A model generated the notes under the pieces. That model saw nothing but the letters and a program-made list of their open reading frames with translations. It did not search any database and was not told the origin of the DNA. The translations under genes were made by a program, and so were the position numbers. From Cristatella mucedo (lineage: Eukaryota; Bryozoa; Phylactolaemata; Cristatellidae), in contig WPIO01000010.1 in assembly GCA_009760855.2 (NCBI GenBank), positions 5,559,501-5,623,500 of the forward strand: a DNA stretch of 64,000 nt, given 5' to 3'. This document shows, one piece after another, positions 42,740-53,423 of this stretch (the first letter of the stretch is position 1; the number at the start of each line of letters is the position of its first letter).

Positions 42740-43608
42740 ATGTCATTATTAACTCTAAATGAAAGAAAAAACGAAGGTAAATTCAATCCTGACTCAGATA
42801 TAAGTCAAGTATTCAAACCAAGACCTAAGTATATTCTACGAGGTTTCTTTAATATTGTTCAACCTAATGAAAATCATCAAGCAGACATTTTAAATATGCC
42901 TAATGATTCTGGATATAAATATGCTTTGAGTGTTATTAATGTTCCTAGTAGATATAAATATTCATGACCACTTAAAACAAAGTCTTCCAAAGAAGTAACA
43001 TGAGCAATCATAGATATTTATAGTAAAGGACCTTTGAAATGGCAAAAGGAAATGACAGTAGATCTAGGATCAGAGTTTAATTGAGAGTTTGCTAAAGAGA
43101 TGAAAAGACATGAAACATGTGTTATATAAGGTACTAGTAAAAAGAGTGTTGCAATAGTTGAATGAATGAATGGAACAGTTGCAGAGAGAGCATGTAATGC
43201 ACAGTATGAAACAGAAATAGAAAGTATCAATAAAGAAGAATATACAAGAAATAGAGAGTGGATTTATAATTTACCAGAGATTATTAATTATCTAAATGAT
43301 ATTATTACAAAAGCCACTGGTGAAAAACCTGTTGAAGCAATAAAAAAGAAATAGTAAAACTAAAGAAACCAAAATATCATAGAAAAGTAGGAGAACAAGA
43401 AAAGTTATTAGAACTTGGAACAACTGTTAGATATTTATTAGAACCAGGTGAAGGAGAAGATAAAAAAAGAAAAAGAGCTACAGACCCGATATGAAGTTTA
43501 ACTAAACATACTATTGATAGAATAATGGTATTGCAAGAAAAACCGTCGCGTTTTTGGGTAAATGATGTGAAAAAAAATTTTGCTAGAGAGAAGTTGCAAG
43601 TTATTTAG
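42740..43608 (+). pseudogene. Retroviral-type (Maverick) integrase with TGA codons
   Basis: The catalytic core of the DDE type is recognisable: QADILNMPNDSGY with the first Asp (42,882), VDLGSEF with the second (43,060), and AIVE with the Glu (43,151). TGA interrupts at 42,965, 43,001, 43,082, 43,163 and 43,492, and TAA at 43,127; a shift lies near 43,354. The C-terminal chromodomain-like/SH3 region contains RATDPI then TGA then SL, a position normally Trp. The upstream zinc-binding HHCC region is not seen. It inserts the viral DNA in active relatives. Confidence 0.8.
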
Positions 43609-44867
43609 ATTCGCTTGTTGATGCGTATTTGTAATTAGTTAAACGGGAAATTCAAAATCGTCTGAAGGATCGTTCAAGATGCGATTACAAGAGTTGCATC
43701 CAATATTAACCATGTCTCCAGCGCTTGTGCTAATTAATTATCTCGAAGTCATTTAGTATGCATGAAAAACTACTGCGTTTGTTCGCTCGAGTCTTCCCAA
43801 AAGTGGCTTGCAGTAATAATGTGTACGTGGTCAATTAGCCGGCCGCTTGGAAAAAAAAGTGAGCTTACCGCTACTTGAAGCATCACGTGCTCCGCTACCG
43901 TCTTGACTGTCCGCAGCTCCCCGAGTGAATCTGCTATCTTCTCTTAGAAATGTGGTAGAAGAGATTCGCTATCCTTCCAGAAAATATCAATGTTAGCTCA
44001 TATTGCTACTCCAACCATTCAATCGAGCTATCTTTTCTCCTGCAAGATATCAGAAAGTCTGAAGCTCCGAGCCAAATGTCTGTGTCTAACGAATGGGTTT
44101 TTGACACACGAAAAAGCGATTCGCATCACTTCCTGGAAAGCCGAAAGGAGCGCGAGAGTGCTCGCTGGGGGCACTAAGCGCTCGCCGGGGCACTCAGTGC
44201 GACGGGTTTTTGTAAACGTGTCTGCAAAATTTCCTATTTAGCAACTCTGAATATACGATGTCACTTTAAAAAAGAATTGTAGCCCCTCTGGAAACCGACG
44301 CCGGGTGCCGAGTGTGCGTACGCGGTCTCCTGGTGCCCTTATCAACATCCCAGTATGAATTGCTAAATCGTGGTACCCGTAGGTCGACACTGTTATGCAG
44401 CCAACGAAGGTGGTTTAAGGCGTCACGTTTGCTTGCAAATGGCTTAATCAGAAGGCCCAATAACAACTGGCTTTAGCCCCCCAAATATCGACTTAAAACA
44501 AGAGCTGTGAAGAGGTGTCCCACGAAATGCCTCTTTCAAATCCTTCCGGGCCTGATGCGAATATTTACCTATGCTCCAGCGGTTATGCTGGATAAAAGTG
44601 TGAACCACTTTTCGATGCATGGTATTGCCATTAGCGACTAAACTACGATTCACGATTGGAGTAAAGCGACGCAATAATGTGAATTGAATGCAGACATCTG
44701 GTTTGTAAAATTGTATACGTGCACATTCGCAATAACTATATTTTTTACTATTGCGAACTACTCACACGGTACGTGCATTTACCAGGTTTGTACTGGCGGC
44801 GCTCAAGAGTGAAGCGGCACTGATGGATCAACGTGGACCTGCAAGTAACTTAATTTGTTCCTGATAT
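43609..44867. other. Right host flank of the element, no gene recognised
   Basis: The composition returns to the host type within about 50 bp. I looked for a reverse copy of the 22,840 palindrome arm and do not see one. No coding feature is recognised. Confidence 0.5.
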
Positions 44868-46333
44868 CATGATCGCTTTTCCCAGGGCAAATTCCAAGAT
44901 GGAATGCTTAAGGGTGGCAAGCTTGTGCAGAGCGATTTGCTAGGCAAGTAAATAGTCGTAAATACCAGATCATTTGCTGACGATCGCAACACAAAATCAC
45001 GGATGCATAATTCAAAAATGCTGATGTCCACGATCAACCATTTCTTCAACCACTTCCGGGTTAGCTACTTACCTAGCGATCCTTGTGATGATCTACCTGA
45101 TCGCTTCTCTAGATTCTTTGTCAACAAGATGGACAAGATCAGCTAGACCTTCCCTGTGATGGCAGCATCCCCCCTGGAATCCTGGCCTTCAATTTCATGC
45201 AGTACCTCAATGTCTACATTCAATGAGGCCACTATTGACCTCGTCCTGATGTTTATATCTCAATTAAAAGAGACAACTAATCATCTATACCCTATTTCTA
45301 TTCCTGCTTCTACGATAGGTAGATCTGCTACTGCCACGCATTACTAACATTACAAATATGCTATTAGCCTCAGGTTATGTCCCAGCACCCTTTAAAAAGG
45401 CTGTATTCAGGTCACTACTCAAGAGAGCACCACTAGACCAAGAGAAGTTAAGCAACTTCCGTCCAGTCTCCCTTCTACCTTTCCAATCGAAGACAGTGTA
45501 ACGAGTCGTGGCAGACCAAGCTTAACTCTTAAATTGAAACTTCAAACATTGCTAGTAAGTTCCAGTCCAGTTTTAGAGCTACTCACTCCATAGATTCGGC
45601 ATTGCTTCGGGTCTGTATTGACCTGCTTAGAAACGCAGACGGGTAGAGTATCTCTGCTCGTTTTGCTCGATCTTTCGGCAACTTTTGATACTGTCAATCA
45701 CCAAGTCCTCGGCGAGCGCATCTCATCTCGCCTGGGTATCACTGGCACTGCACTGCAACGGTTCACGTCCGATCTCAGTGGAAGACTCAAGAGCATTAAT
45801 GTGAATGGACAGCAATCCTCCGAGGAACCTCTGGAGTATGAGGTACCACAGGGCTCTATGAATGTTCCCATGTTCATTTTATGGCTTATACTCTCCCTCT
45901 AGCCGATGTGATTGCCGGGCACAATCTAGGCTTTCACTTCTACGCAGATGACATTTAGTTTTACCTTTGCTTTGATTCCTTCCAGTCCTCCAGAACGTCG
46001 AATTCTCTCGACTCCTTTGCTGCACGTATTGATGATATCTCCATATGGATGGCAGCAAACTTTCCCAAACTGAATGAGTATAAAACCAACTTACTAGTTA
46101 AGGGCAAACCAAGTGTTATGCAGAAATTGTAAATGTTAAGCCTCACAATCGGCTCTTCCAGCATATCTTTTGTTGAATCTGCACAAAATCTAGGCGTCCT
46201 GTTCCAATGTGACCTTTCATTAGACGACCACACCAGCTCCACAATCAAGCCTGCCTAATTTCAGCTACATAACATTGCTAAAAATTGAGCTTATTTGGAT
46301 AAGGATACCGCATCTAATTTGGCCCATTTGTGA
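44868..46333 (+). pseudogene. LINE family A copy, 5' segment
   Basis: Linker and reverse transcriptase region of family A in the plus orientation, full of stops and shifts (for example LVLLDLSATFDTVNH at 45,660 and VPQGS at 45,845). It continues at 47,065 after an inserted segment. Confidence 0.85.
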
Positions 46334-47064
46334 TGTAACTGAGTTCCAGGAGTCAGAGGCTATTTCCCGCTAAACCCGCCATACTCCGGCCACGCTGCCG
46401 CTCGCCATGCCGCCGAGCTGGGGTAAGACGAGCGGCCGTCAGGGTAAACCTCTTTGTAATAACGCATGCGCCAACAACAACAGGGGAACTAAGGAAGTCT
46501 ACAGAGAGGGTCCAATACATAGTACACTATGGGGGCGCAAGACGACGCAGCAAGCGCGAACAAACGTGTTAGTTGGAGTCAGTCGGCTTCTACAGTCCTG
46601 TCGTTGTACCGACTCCGAATCCAACAGTACGAGCGTACGCCATCCAAAACCCGGCTGGCTGAGTAATTGCTTGGCTAGTCTGAGTCGACAACTACCACAG
46701 TCGTAAGCTTCCACCGAAAGACGCCAACACACGGGGGGGGGGTCACGAACACGCTACACGGGGAACGCGGAATATACAAGTCAACAACGAGCGAGCTATC
46801 CAGCTCCGCTCGGGCCTTGGGTACTCGTTCCCTTGCGTGCGTGGCAGCATCGCCGGAGCACGCCTGCACGAATCCAGGTGCATAACTCGGCGAGACCGGG
46901 AGCATCCAACACCACGATTTACTTGGCCAACTTCTCCTACCCAAGAGCCCCGGGGACCTTACGTCATCACACACATCCGGCCATGTCGTAGGTCCGACCC
47001 CTGCCTAGCCGGTGACCCTTATTACAGCTGTCCGGTCCCAGCCAACCGAACCTAGCCTGAGTAC
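46334..47064. mobile_element. ~730-bp GC-rich insertion in a LINE, possible solo LTR
   Basis: The surrounding LINE is interrupted and GTGA(T) is found at both edges (46,333 and 47,061 region), as expected of a target duplication. The left end starts TGTAACTGAG as many LTRs do. The right end GAGTACG lacks the usual CA. No coding is recognised. Confidence 0.35.
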
Positions 47065-47755
47065 GGTGATATACTGTCTTGACTTCTGTAACTCACTGCT
47101 TGCTGGTCTACCGGCCTTCGCACTCAAGTGCTTACCGTTTGTTCGAAACTCTGCAGCTAGGTGTGTCTGTCGTAAGCGTCTCAGTTGCCCATTACACCAC
47201 TTCGCCGACCTGCATTAGTTCCCAGTCAAGCAACGCATAGACTTTAAGATTGTTTCACTCATTTTTAGGTCCCTTCATACTTTGGCTCCAGCCTACTTGT
47301 CAGATCTACCCCCAACCAGGCTAAGCATCGTACCACCCGCTTTTCGGAATCCAACTATTTACCTATACCTCGTACAACCTCAAATCCTTTGGAGACCGTT
47401 CATTTAGTTCGTATGCTCCCAAAGGCTGGAACTTACTCACGACTTGCGTCACGACATCCCCTGACTTGACCACATTTAAAAAGAAACTAAAAACGCATCT
47501 ATGTATCCCAACATTTAGTGGGTCGTGTGATTCCTCCTTTATGTGCTTATGCGTGCTGACACTGTGCATGCCGCCACTAACCACACGTGCATGTTGACCC
47601 ATGTGCATGTCACCTCTAACCATGTTGTTATCCTTGCTGTTATTGAGCTTGCTACCACTAACCATCTGATCGTGCTTTCTTTGCAACAAATGTAAAGTGC
47701 CTAGAATGCGATTGAGTTCTCTGAGGGTGCCATTATAAATATATTATTATTAGTA
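47065..47755 (+). mobile_element. LINE family A copy, 3' segment
   Basis: This resumes the copy of 44,868-46,333 at CTTGACTTCTGTAACTCACT and ends with the 3' tail and ATT repeats at about 47,755. Stops and shifts are frequent. Confidence 0.85.
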
Positions 47756-48248
47756 TTAACTATTAACTATTAGTATTAACTAAGCTAATTTTCTTTCCGG
47801 CCAGCGAGGCGAACCCCTTTGTTCGCACGCAGCAAAAGCGCGACCTTGAGTAATAAGACTTACCTTATATTTGCTCTCAGCCTCAGTCTGGGCAGGCATA
47901 ACTGATTGGTGATTTATGGTTACTGCTACCACGGTATTGACACCCTCTTTCTCCTGATTTTTTACACCAATTGACTTCTGGTGCGGCAGACGTATCGCTC
48001 TGCAATAGTTGCCAGGGATGTCGTGGGCCACCGAATTTCTACGCTCTGCACTGCCGGGCCGAGGCATGTTCATGTCGCCAAAGCAGCCAGTCTTGATATT
48101 TGCTCTGCCGGTGTGCGAGGCGTCGGCAAATCTCAAAATGCTTCCCACGGGGGCCTGTTGGCTGCAGTTTTTCGGTGGGCATGCAGGTGGCTCGTTGGCC
48201 GCAATCTCGAGTCGTACGTTTTCCATTCCTCATCTCTCTTAATATATT
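47756..48248. other. Region without recognised genes
   Basis: Open frames overlap on both strands but none has a known domain or splice context. Confidence 0.4.
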
Positions 48249-48253
48249 TCTCC

Positions 48254-48322
<69 letters not shown>

Positions 48323-48323
48323 C

Positions 48324-48360
<37 letters not shown>

Positions 48361-48475
48361 TCTCTCCGTCTCCTCTCTCTTTCTCTTACTCTCTCTCTCC
48401 CTCTCCCTCTTTCTCTCTCTGTCTTCCTCTCTCCGTCTCTCTCCATCTCTCACTCTATTCTCCCCTCTCTATTCA
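48249..48475. repeat. Degenerate (CT)n tract
   Basis: A long CT/CCT-rich microsatellite with interruptions. The Ser-Leu and Arg-Glu frames across it are artefacts. Confidence 0.95.
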
Positions 48476-49009
48476 ACACTTATTTAGTGGCTGGAGCGTT
48501 CGACTTAAATCTTCTCTTGTGTCGCGTGGCGGCTAAACTGGGATTGGATATCTGCAGTGTCCCCTCATGCTAGTGACCAGTCTTTCCACAACGCAAAACG
48601 CTGGGACCTGGCGGCCAGCGAGCTTCAGTGGCAACCCGGGGTCTCCTTCTCCGCTTACCCCAATCTCGACTATGTAAGCGCCCCGACACCGAGTGCTACG
48701 GTCGGCAGGTAGCGCTGGCTATCTCCACGACTAGTCGACCGTACAGCATTCCAATCCAGGCGTTCTGAGTGGGCAAGATAACGTTCAGGGCCCACACAAA
48801 CCGCCACGGCACACAGAATTTGCCAGACAATATTTAACCTCCAATTCCGATAGCTGATCGCGACGTTCCCGGGACACTTGCAAAAGAGCAGTTGCTGTAG
48901 GTCCGAGCCGACGGTTCCGTCACTCCTTCGTCCATCCATTGTCGTTCTTTTCGTCTTATACCGAAATTGCGTCCTAGCTCCACCAGCTCTTCTCCGTCCC
49001 GACTCGACA
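48476..49009. other. Region without recognised genes
   Basis: GC-rich sequence with frames open on both strands. Nothing is recognised. Confidence 0.4.
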
Positions 49010-49195
49010 TGGCAAACGATAGCCGTTAAGGCTCTTCTAACGCGCTGGCTCGGCCCAGTGGCTAACTCGCTCGCCGTTAACAATCGAGGTCAAGCTGAAT
49101 GTATTCGATGATCGAAGGTGTGTGTTGGGGACCGTAGCATATGTGAAGCGCCTGAATAGAGATTGCGTTCTCTGAAGACATTGCACCAATGAATT
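49010..49195 (+). repeat. SINE-like element with LINE-like tail
   Basis: The end GTGAAGCGCCTGAATAGAG, GTTCTCTGAAGACATT and CCAATGAATTA matches the tails at 16,490 and 11,890. The head is diverged. Confidence 0.55.
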
Positions 49196-49506
49196 ATATT
49201 TTTCCTTCCTCTATATAAATGAGGCTATCAGATCAGCAACCTTGAACTACGTTCATCGCGGGTTTTGAACGGTATATATGTGGGCGTGGCCACGCCCACC
49301 ACGTTGTTCCACCCCGGCCGGACTCCAGCAACTCCGCCCCTACAACGGGCGCGCTGAGTGCCACCTAAATTAGGAGCTGCAGCTGGACAGTATCGGCTAA
49401 CTAAACTGGATTTAATTTTAACGGGTCAGCCACGATCGCGTGACCAGTTATTCATGCAGCGATGGACTACCTGCTTGTCCACCAGCCTGTGTGGACGCCA
49501 TCCCCG

Positions 49507-50085
<579 letters not shown>

Positions 50086-50399
50086 CCTCGGCAGTTAGCT
50101 GCCGGCGTTCCAATGTAGCCGTGACTGACAAGCGGAGAGCACAGAAGAAAGACAAACCGAGTCGTAATGAGTGGAAAACTTCACCGCCACACCTGCACTT
50201 CCGGGCACTTTTTGCCGACACTACGAATTCCTGCAATCCTGGAAGCGCGAGCAGGTAGTCGGACGCCAATTTGGCGAACGCTGCTGGTTCTTGATAACAC
50301 TTCGGGCGCTTGTATGGTCGTATCGCTACAAAATTTATGAAAATAGCCGACTGGCAGGCACGCAGCGCCGGCCCGTTTAACTTACCTTTTGTAAAGTCA
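50086..50399. other. Region without recognised genes
   Basis: No gene or known repeat is seen. Confidence 0.4.
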
Positions 50400-51255
50400 A
50401 AAATGTATCTCCGTCAGTAACTCCACAAAGTCATAAAGACCATGTGGGTGTTACGCAGGAGAGTTTTGTATAGCGCACTCACAGCCTAAGCGGCTTTCGG
50501 TACGCATTCGGTAGCCAACAGACTTCGTCTCACGCAACAAAGAGAAAGTGGGAAGCATAGCAGAGTTAGGAGAGCAGTTGAGGTAGTGAGTAGCATAGAA
50601 GCAGCAGTTCAGGACCGCTGAAAAAGATGCGCCATAGTCGGCAGTTGGAGAGTAGATGTCGTTGCGTAAGAATTGTGGAAGCGAGTTCCACAGTCTAGGA
50701 CCTGCAGAGCTAAAGCTTCTGTCGCCAACTGTCTTTAAGCGGAGGAATGGGACAGCCAATTTATTGTCCACACAGGACCTGAGGGCGCGAACAGGCTGAA
50801 ACTGATGTAGCAGTTCAGCTAGGTACGAAGGAGCCAAGCCGTGGCGGGCCTTGTGGGTCAGCGTAAGAACTTTGCTCTGTATCCTTTGCTCGGCAACCAT
50901 CGGCAACCACCGGCAACCATCCTAGCTCTTTCAGCAAAGGTGACACGTGCTCAAACCGCTGAGACTTGAAGACCAGCCTTGCAGCCATATTCATAGTCCG
51001 CTGTAGTGGCATAATAGCTTTCTTTGGTAGCCCAGCCAAAAGGGAATTACAATAATCAAGCCGAGACAGAACTAAAGAGCTAGTTAAATTTTTTACAAGC
51101 CACTGTGGGAGACAGCTTCTAATCTTGGATAGGGATCGGATGTGATGGCTAGCTGTAGAGGCAGTCTTCTGAATGAAGCTTTTGAAATTGAGGCTGCTGT
51201 CGAACACGACACCTAGATTACGAGCACGTGGTGAAGGTCGCACTAGCATCACCTA
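50400..51255 (-). mobile_element. LINE family B, C-terminal half of the ORF and tail
   Basis: The longest family B copy. It has the minus-strand frame ARNLGVVFDSSLNFKSF (51,215), LSRLDYCNSLLAGLP (51,065) and SFSSAGPRLWNSLPQ (50,715). A shift near 50,900 coincides with a short CCATCGGCAACCA duplication. It is 5' truncated after the RT core. Confidence 0.85.
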
Positions 51256-52149
51256 TTAGATGCTACAGGTAGGTGCTCGCGCAGATGCGCAGCGTTGACG
51301 GGAAAACAACGCGGTTGATCACCGCAGACACGACTTAGGGGCTGGTCACTAACCTGCACTTGTAAGATCACTGGGTACGGCCGGTATTCAACGAGGGGGC
51401 GGGAAAAATTAGTTTTACCGGATGTTTCGGCAACCTAAGCGAGTCATTGCAGCCGCTCAGCTAGCGTTACTTCCTGAGAGCTCGGTTTGCGGGTCCGGCT
51501 GCCGGCGAAGTCGGCGCGTTCGCACGGTTCGCGCTTCCGAGTGCCGAATCGCGCCTTGCGCAGTTTTCCTCTGCGTCAAACCGAGCTCGGGCGCCTGGCT
51601 CGTTTCATCTCCTAGCAGGCGCGCGCCGGCGTCAACGTTACGGCCACGCTCGAGCGCTGACTGCGACAGCACTGTCTCTGCAGTGTGCGTCCGAGCGCTC
51701 GAGTCGCAGGGTACGTTTCGGACGCTGCGCATGTCACTGGCTAGGCCAGTCGTTCGCGCCTGCCTGCTGCTACTGAAACATGCTACTGAAACGGTGCTCT
51801 GAACATCCGGCCGCAGCCGATGACGGGACGACCAGCTACGGCCTCTCGTTCCTGGCAGAGGGGGGTCGTCGCCGTGTGCTATTACCTGCTTTCACTACGG
51901 CGCCGTACTGCTTGCTTTACGGCGGCACGCGATCCTGGGATTGAGCTTGCTTCTTCGCCTTCTTATGGGTATGGCTTTCGTGTGCTGCATTCCGCAAAAT
52001 TCACTCGGTGCAGTTTTTGGCCATTTAAAAGTTTTTGCCGTCTTGCACGTGCCTAATTCAGCGAGGATTGGTGGTCCGTGGTAGCCGACTCTATTAGGCT
52101 GCCGATCTGACCCAGGTGAGAGAAGCATTCCGTAATGCCGAAATTAGGC
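51256..52149. other. GC- and CpG-rich region without recognised genes
   Basis: 51,300-51,840 is rich in CpG and open on both strands. It might be a CpG-rich promoter or a decayed repeat. No domain is recognised. Confidence 0.35.
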
Positions 52150-52620
52150 TGGGTACTTGGTAACTATGGGCAAACCGTGTGTCACTTGACACCTGAAAGC
52201 CTAAACCTCAAAATGGTATGCCCTGTTCTAAAATTGGCCTTTCGCTAGACGAGCACCCACCAGCTCCGGAGTTAATTCCTGTATGTGAAATCGAAAATAT
52301 TTGGGCTACTTAGGAAAGGTTACCACAGCCAAAATTGGTCCTCGCTTTTGTGTTTCTATAACTCACTGTTTCAGAACTTCCTGCTTTCGCAATACCAGGA
52401 TCGTAGTTGGTGCAGGACTCTGCATCTAGGCTTGCCGGTCTTGACCATTGCAACTGTTTCATTACACCGCTTCTCTCCAGCTTTCAGTGGCTTCCATCAA
52501 GCACTGTACTGACTTCAAAATCCAGCCACTCACTTGTAGATTCCTGGAATCCCCTACGAGACGACATTTAAAGGGAATCTGAAGACCCACCTGTTGTCCA
52601 TAGCATTTTCAAACAATAAA
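52150..52620 (+). mobile_element. LINE family A fragment, highly diverged
   Basis: Words such as TATGGGCAAACC, CTAGACGAGCACC and AACTCACTGTTTC follow the order of the family A ORF between the YADD block and the C-terminal end. It has many indels. Confidence 0.6.
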
Positions 52621-52624
52621 TAAA

Positions 52625-52765
52625 TAATTCATTTTATAGCATTTTAGGCGAACTTAATCTCTATCCAGTAGCTTCACATTTGCCGAAAGGCTCCAGCCCA
52701 CGACCTCGGTCGTCAAAGAGAGCACCTTGACCCTGAGCCAAACCATCGTTGCTGTTGCCTCCACA
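52625..52765 (-). repeat. tRNA-derived SINE, family 3
   Basis: The minus strand reads GATGGTTTGGCTCAGGGTCAAG, GAGGTCGTGGGCTGGAGCC and GGATAGAGATTAAGTTCGCC. It is a relative of 18,058. Confidence 0.7.
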
Positions 52766-53243
52766 GCTGCTGCTGAAGTGCCGCGAAAAGAGAATGCTCA
52801 TTTTATAAGCATACTCTCTTGTTATTTTAGTTATCATAGACTGTAGCTGGTAATGTGGCGACTAGCAGGGGGTCGTTGTACATATGCATTTTTTCATTTC
52901 TTATAATTTAATTGTCACCTATTGCATGGTGCTAATAAGGTCAGCCCCACTTAGTACTGATGAGGCACGAATCTGTCTCTTACACTTGGCGTCGTGAGTC
53001 ACAGACTTGTTCTTAAAACAAGCAGTCAGCTGTGGTACATCATGCTTTACCCATATCTTTAGAATAATATTATTAGCAAGTCCTGTCTTTGAAGCGGCTT
53101 TCCTATCGTAAAGTCAACCATCTCACACAGCAGTCCTGTGTTTGATCACGGGTAGCATAGCAAGCTTCCTAATTTAAACTCTGGGTGGTGGACTGGTATT
53201 TGGGCCGATGAAAAACTACCAACGAGCATGCACTTACTCACCA
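52766..53243. other. Region upstream of the DHHC gene
   Basis: A tRNA-like phrase (AAAGTCAACCATCTC, GTGTTTGATCACGGG) near 53,110-53,155 may be a SINE remnant. Nothing else is recognised. Confidence 0.35.
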
Positions 53244-53273
53244 TGACGTCACTCATGCTGTCGCATGACGTCA
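53244..53273. promoter_or_regulatory. Two CRE palindromes upstream of the DHHC gene
   Basis: TGACGTCA occurs at 53,244-53,251 and 53,266-53,273 within a 22-bp direct duplication (CATGACGTCACTCATGCTGTC). The spacing to the proposed start codon is about 150 bp. CREB/ATF control is inferred from the motif alone. Confidence 0.5.
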
Positions 53274-53423
53274 CTCATGCTGTCATGGTTAGTTGCAACC
53301 AAGATCAAATCAAGTATCAAGCTTCGTCTTCTCTATGAACTTAAAACTGCATTGAAAGCAGAATTTAGTACGGTTCAAACGTATGCCTACTGTTCGCTTT
53401 TTGCCGTTGACTAGGTTCACGCC

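Larger units (their letters stand above)
22840..43608. mobile_element. Endogenous Maverick/Polinton (adintovirus)-type element
   Basis: This is a compact AT-rich block of about 20.8 kb, with genes on both strands, embedded in host DNA. It has the diagnostic set of the group: protein-primed PolB (23,100), adenain-like protease (32,858), FtsK/HerA-type packaging ATPase (33,672), penton candidate (35,380), major capsid protein (36,873) and retroviral-type integrase (42,740). The left edge is a palindrome and no matching terminal repeat is seen at the right. Many genes are broken by stops and frameshifts. A family A LINE, the same family found across the host flanks, sits in the capsid gene, so the block has been in the host germline for some time. 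Confidence 0.85.

Noticed and set aside
23100-43608. Treating the element as using a non-standard genetic code
   Set aside because: Not accepted as a conclusion: several genes are free of internal stops, TGG remains common, and true gene ends use all three stops. Kept only as a testable alternative.
22840-43608. Bacterial contamination or a symbiont plasmid, suggested by phage-like fibres and AT richness
   Set aside because: A host-family LINE is inserted in the capsid gene, gene starts lack Shine-Dalgarno sequences, and the gene set is that of Maverick-type viruses.
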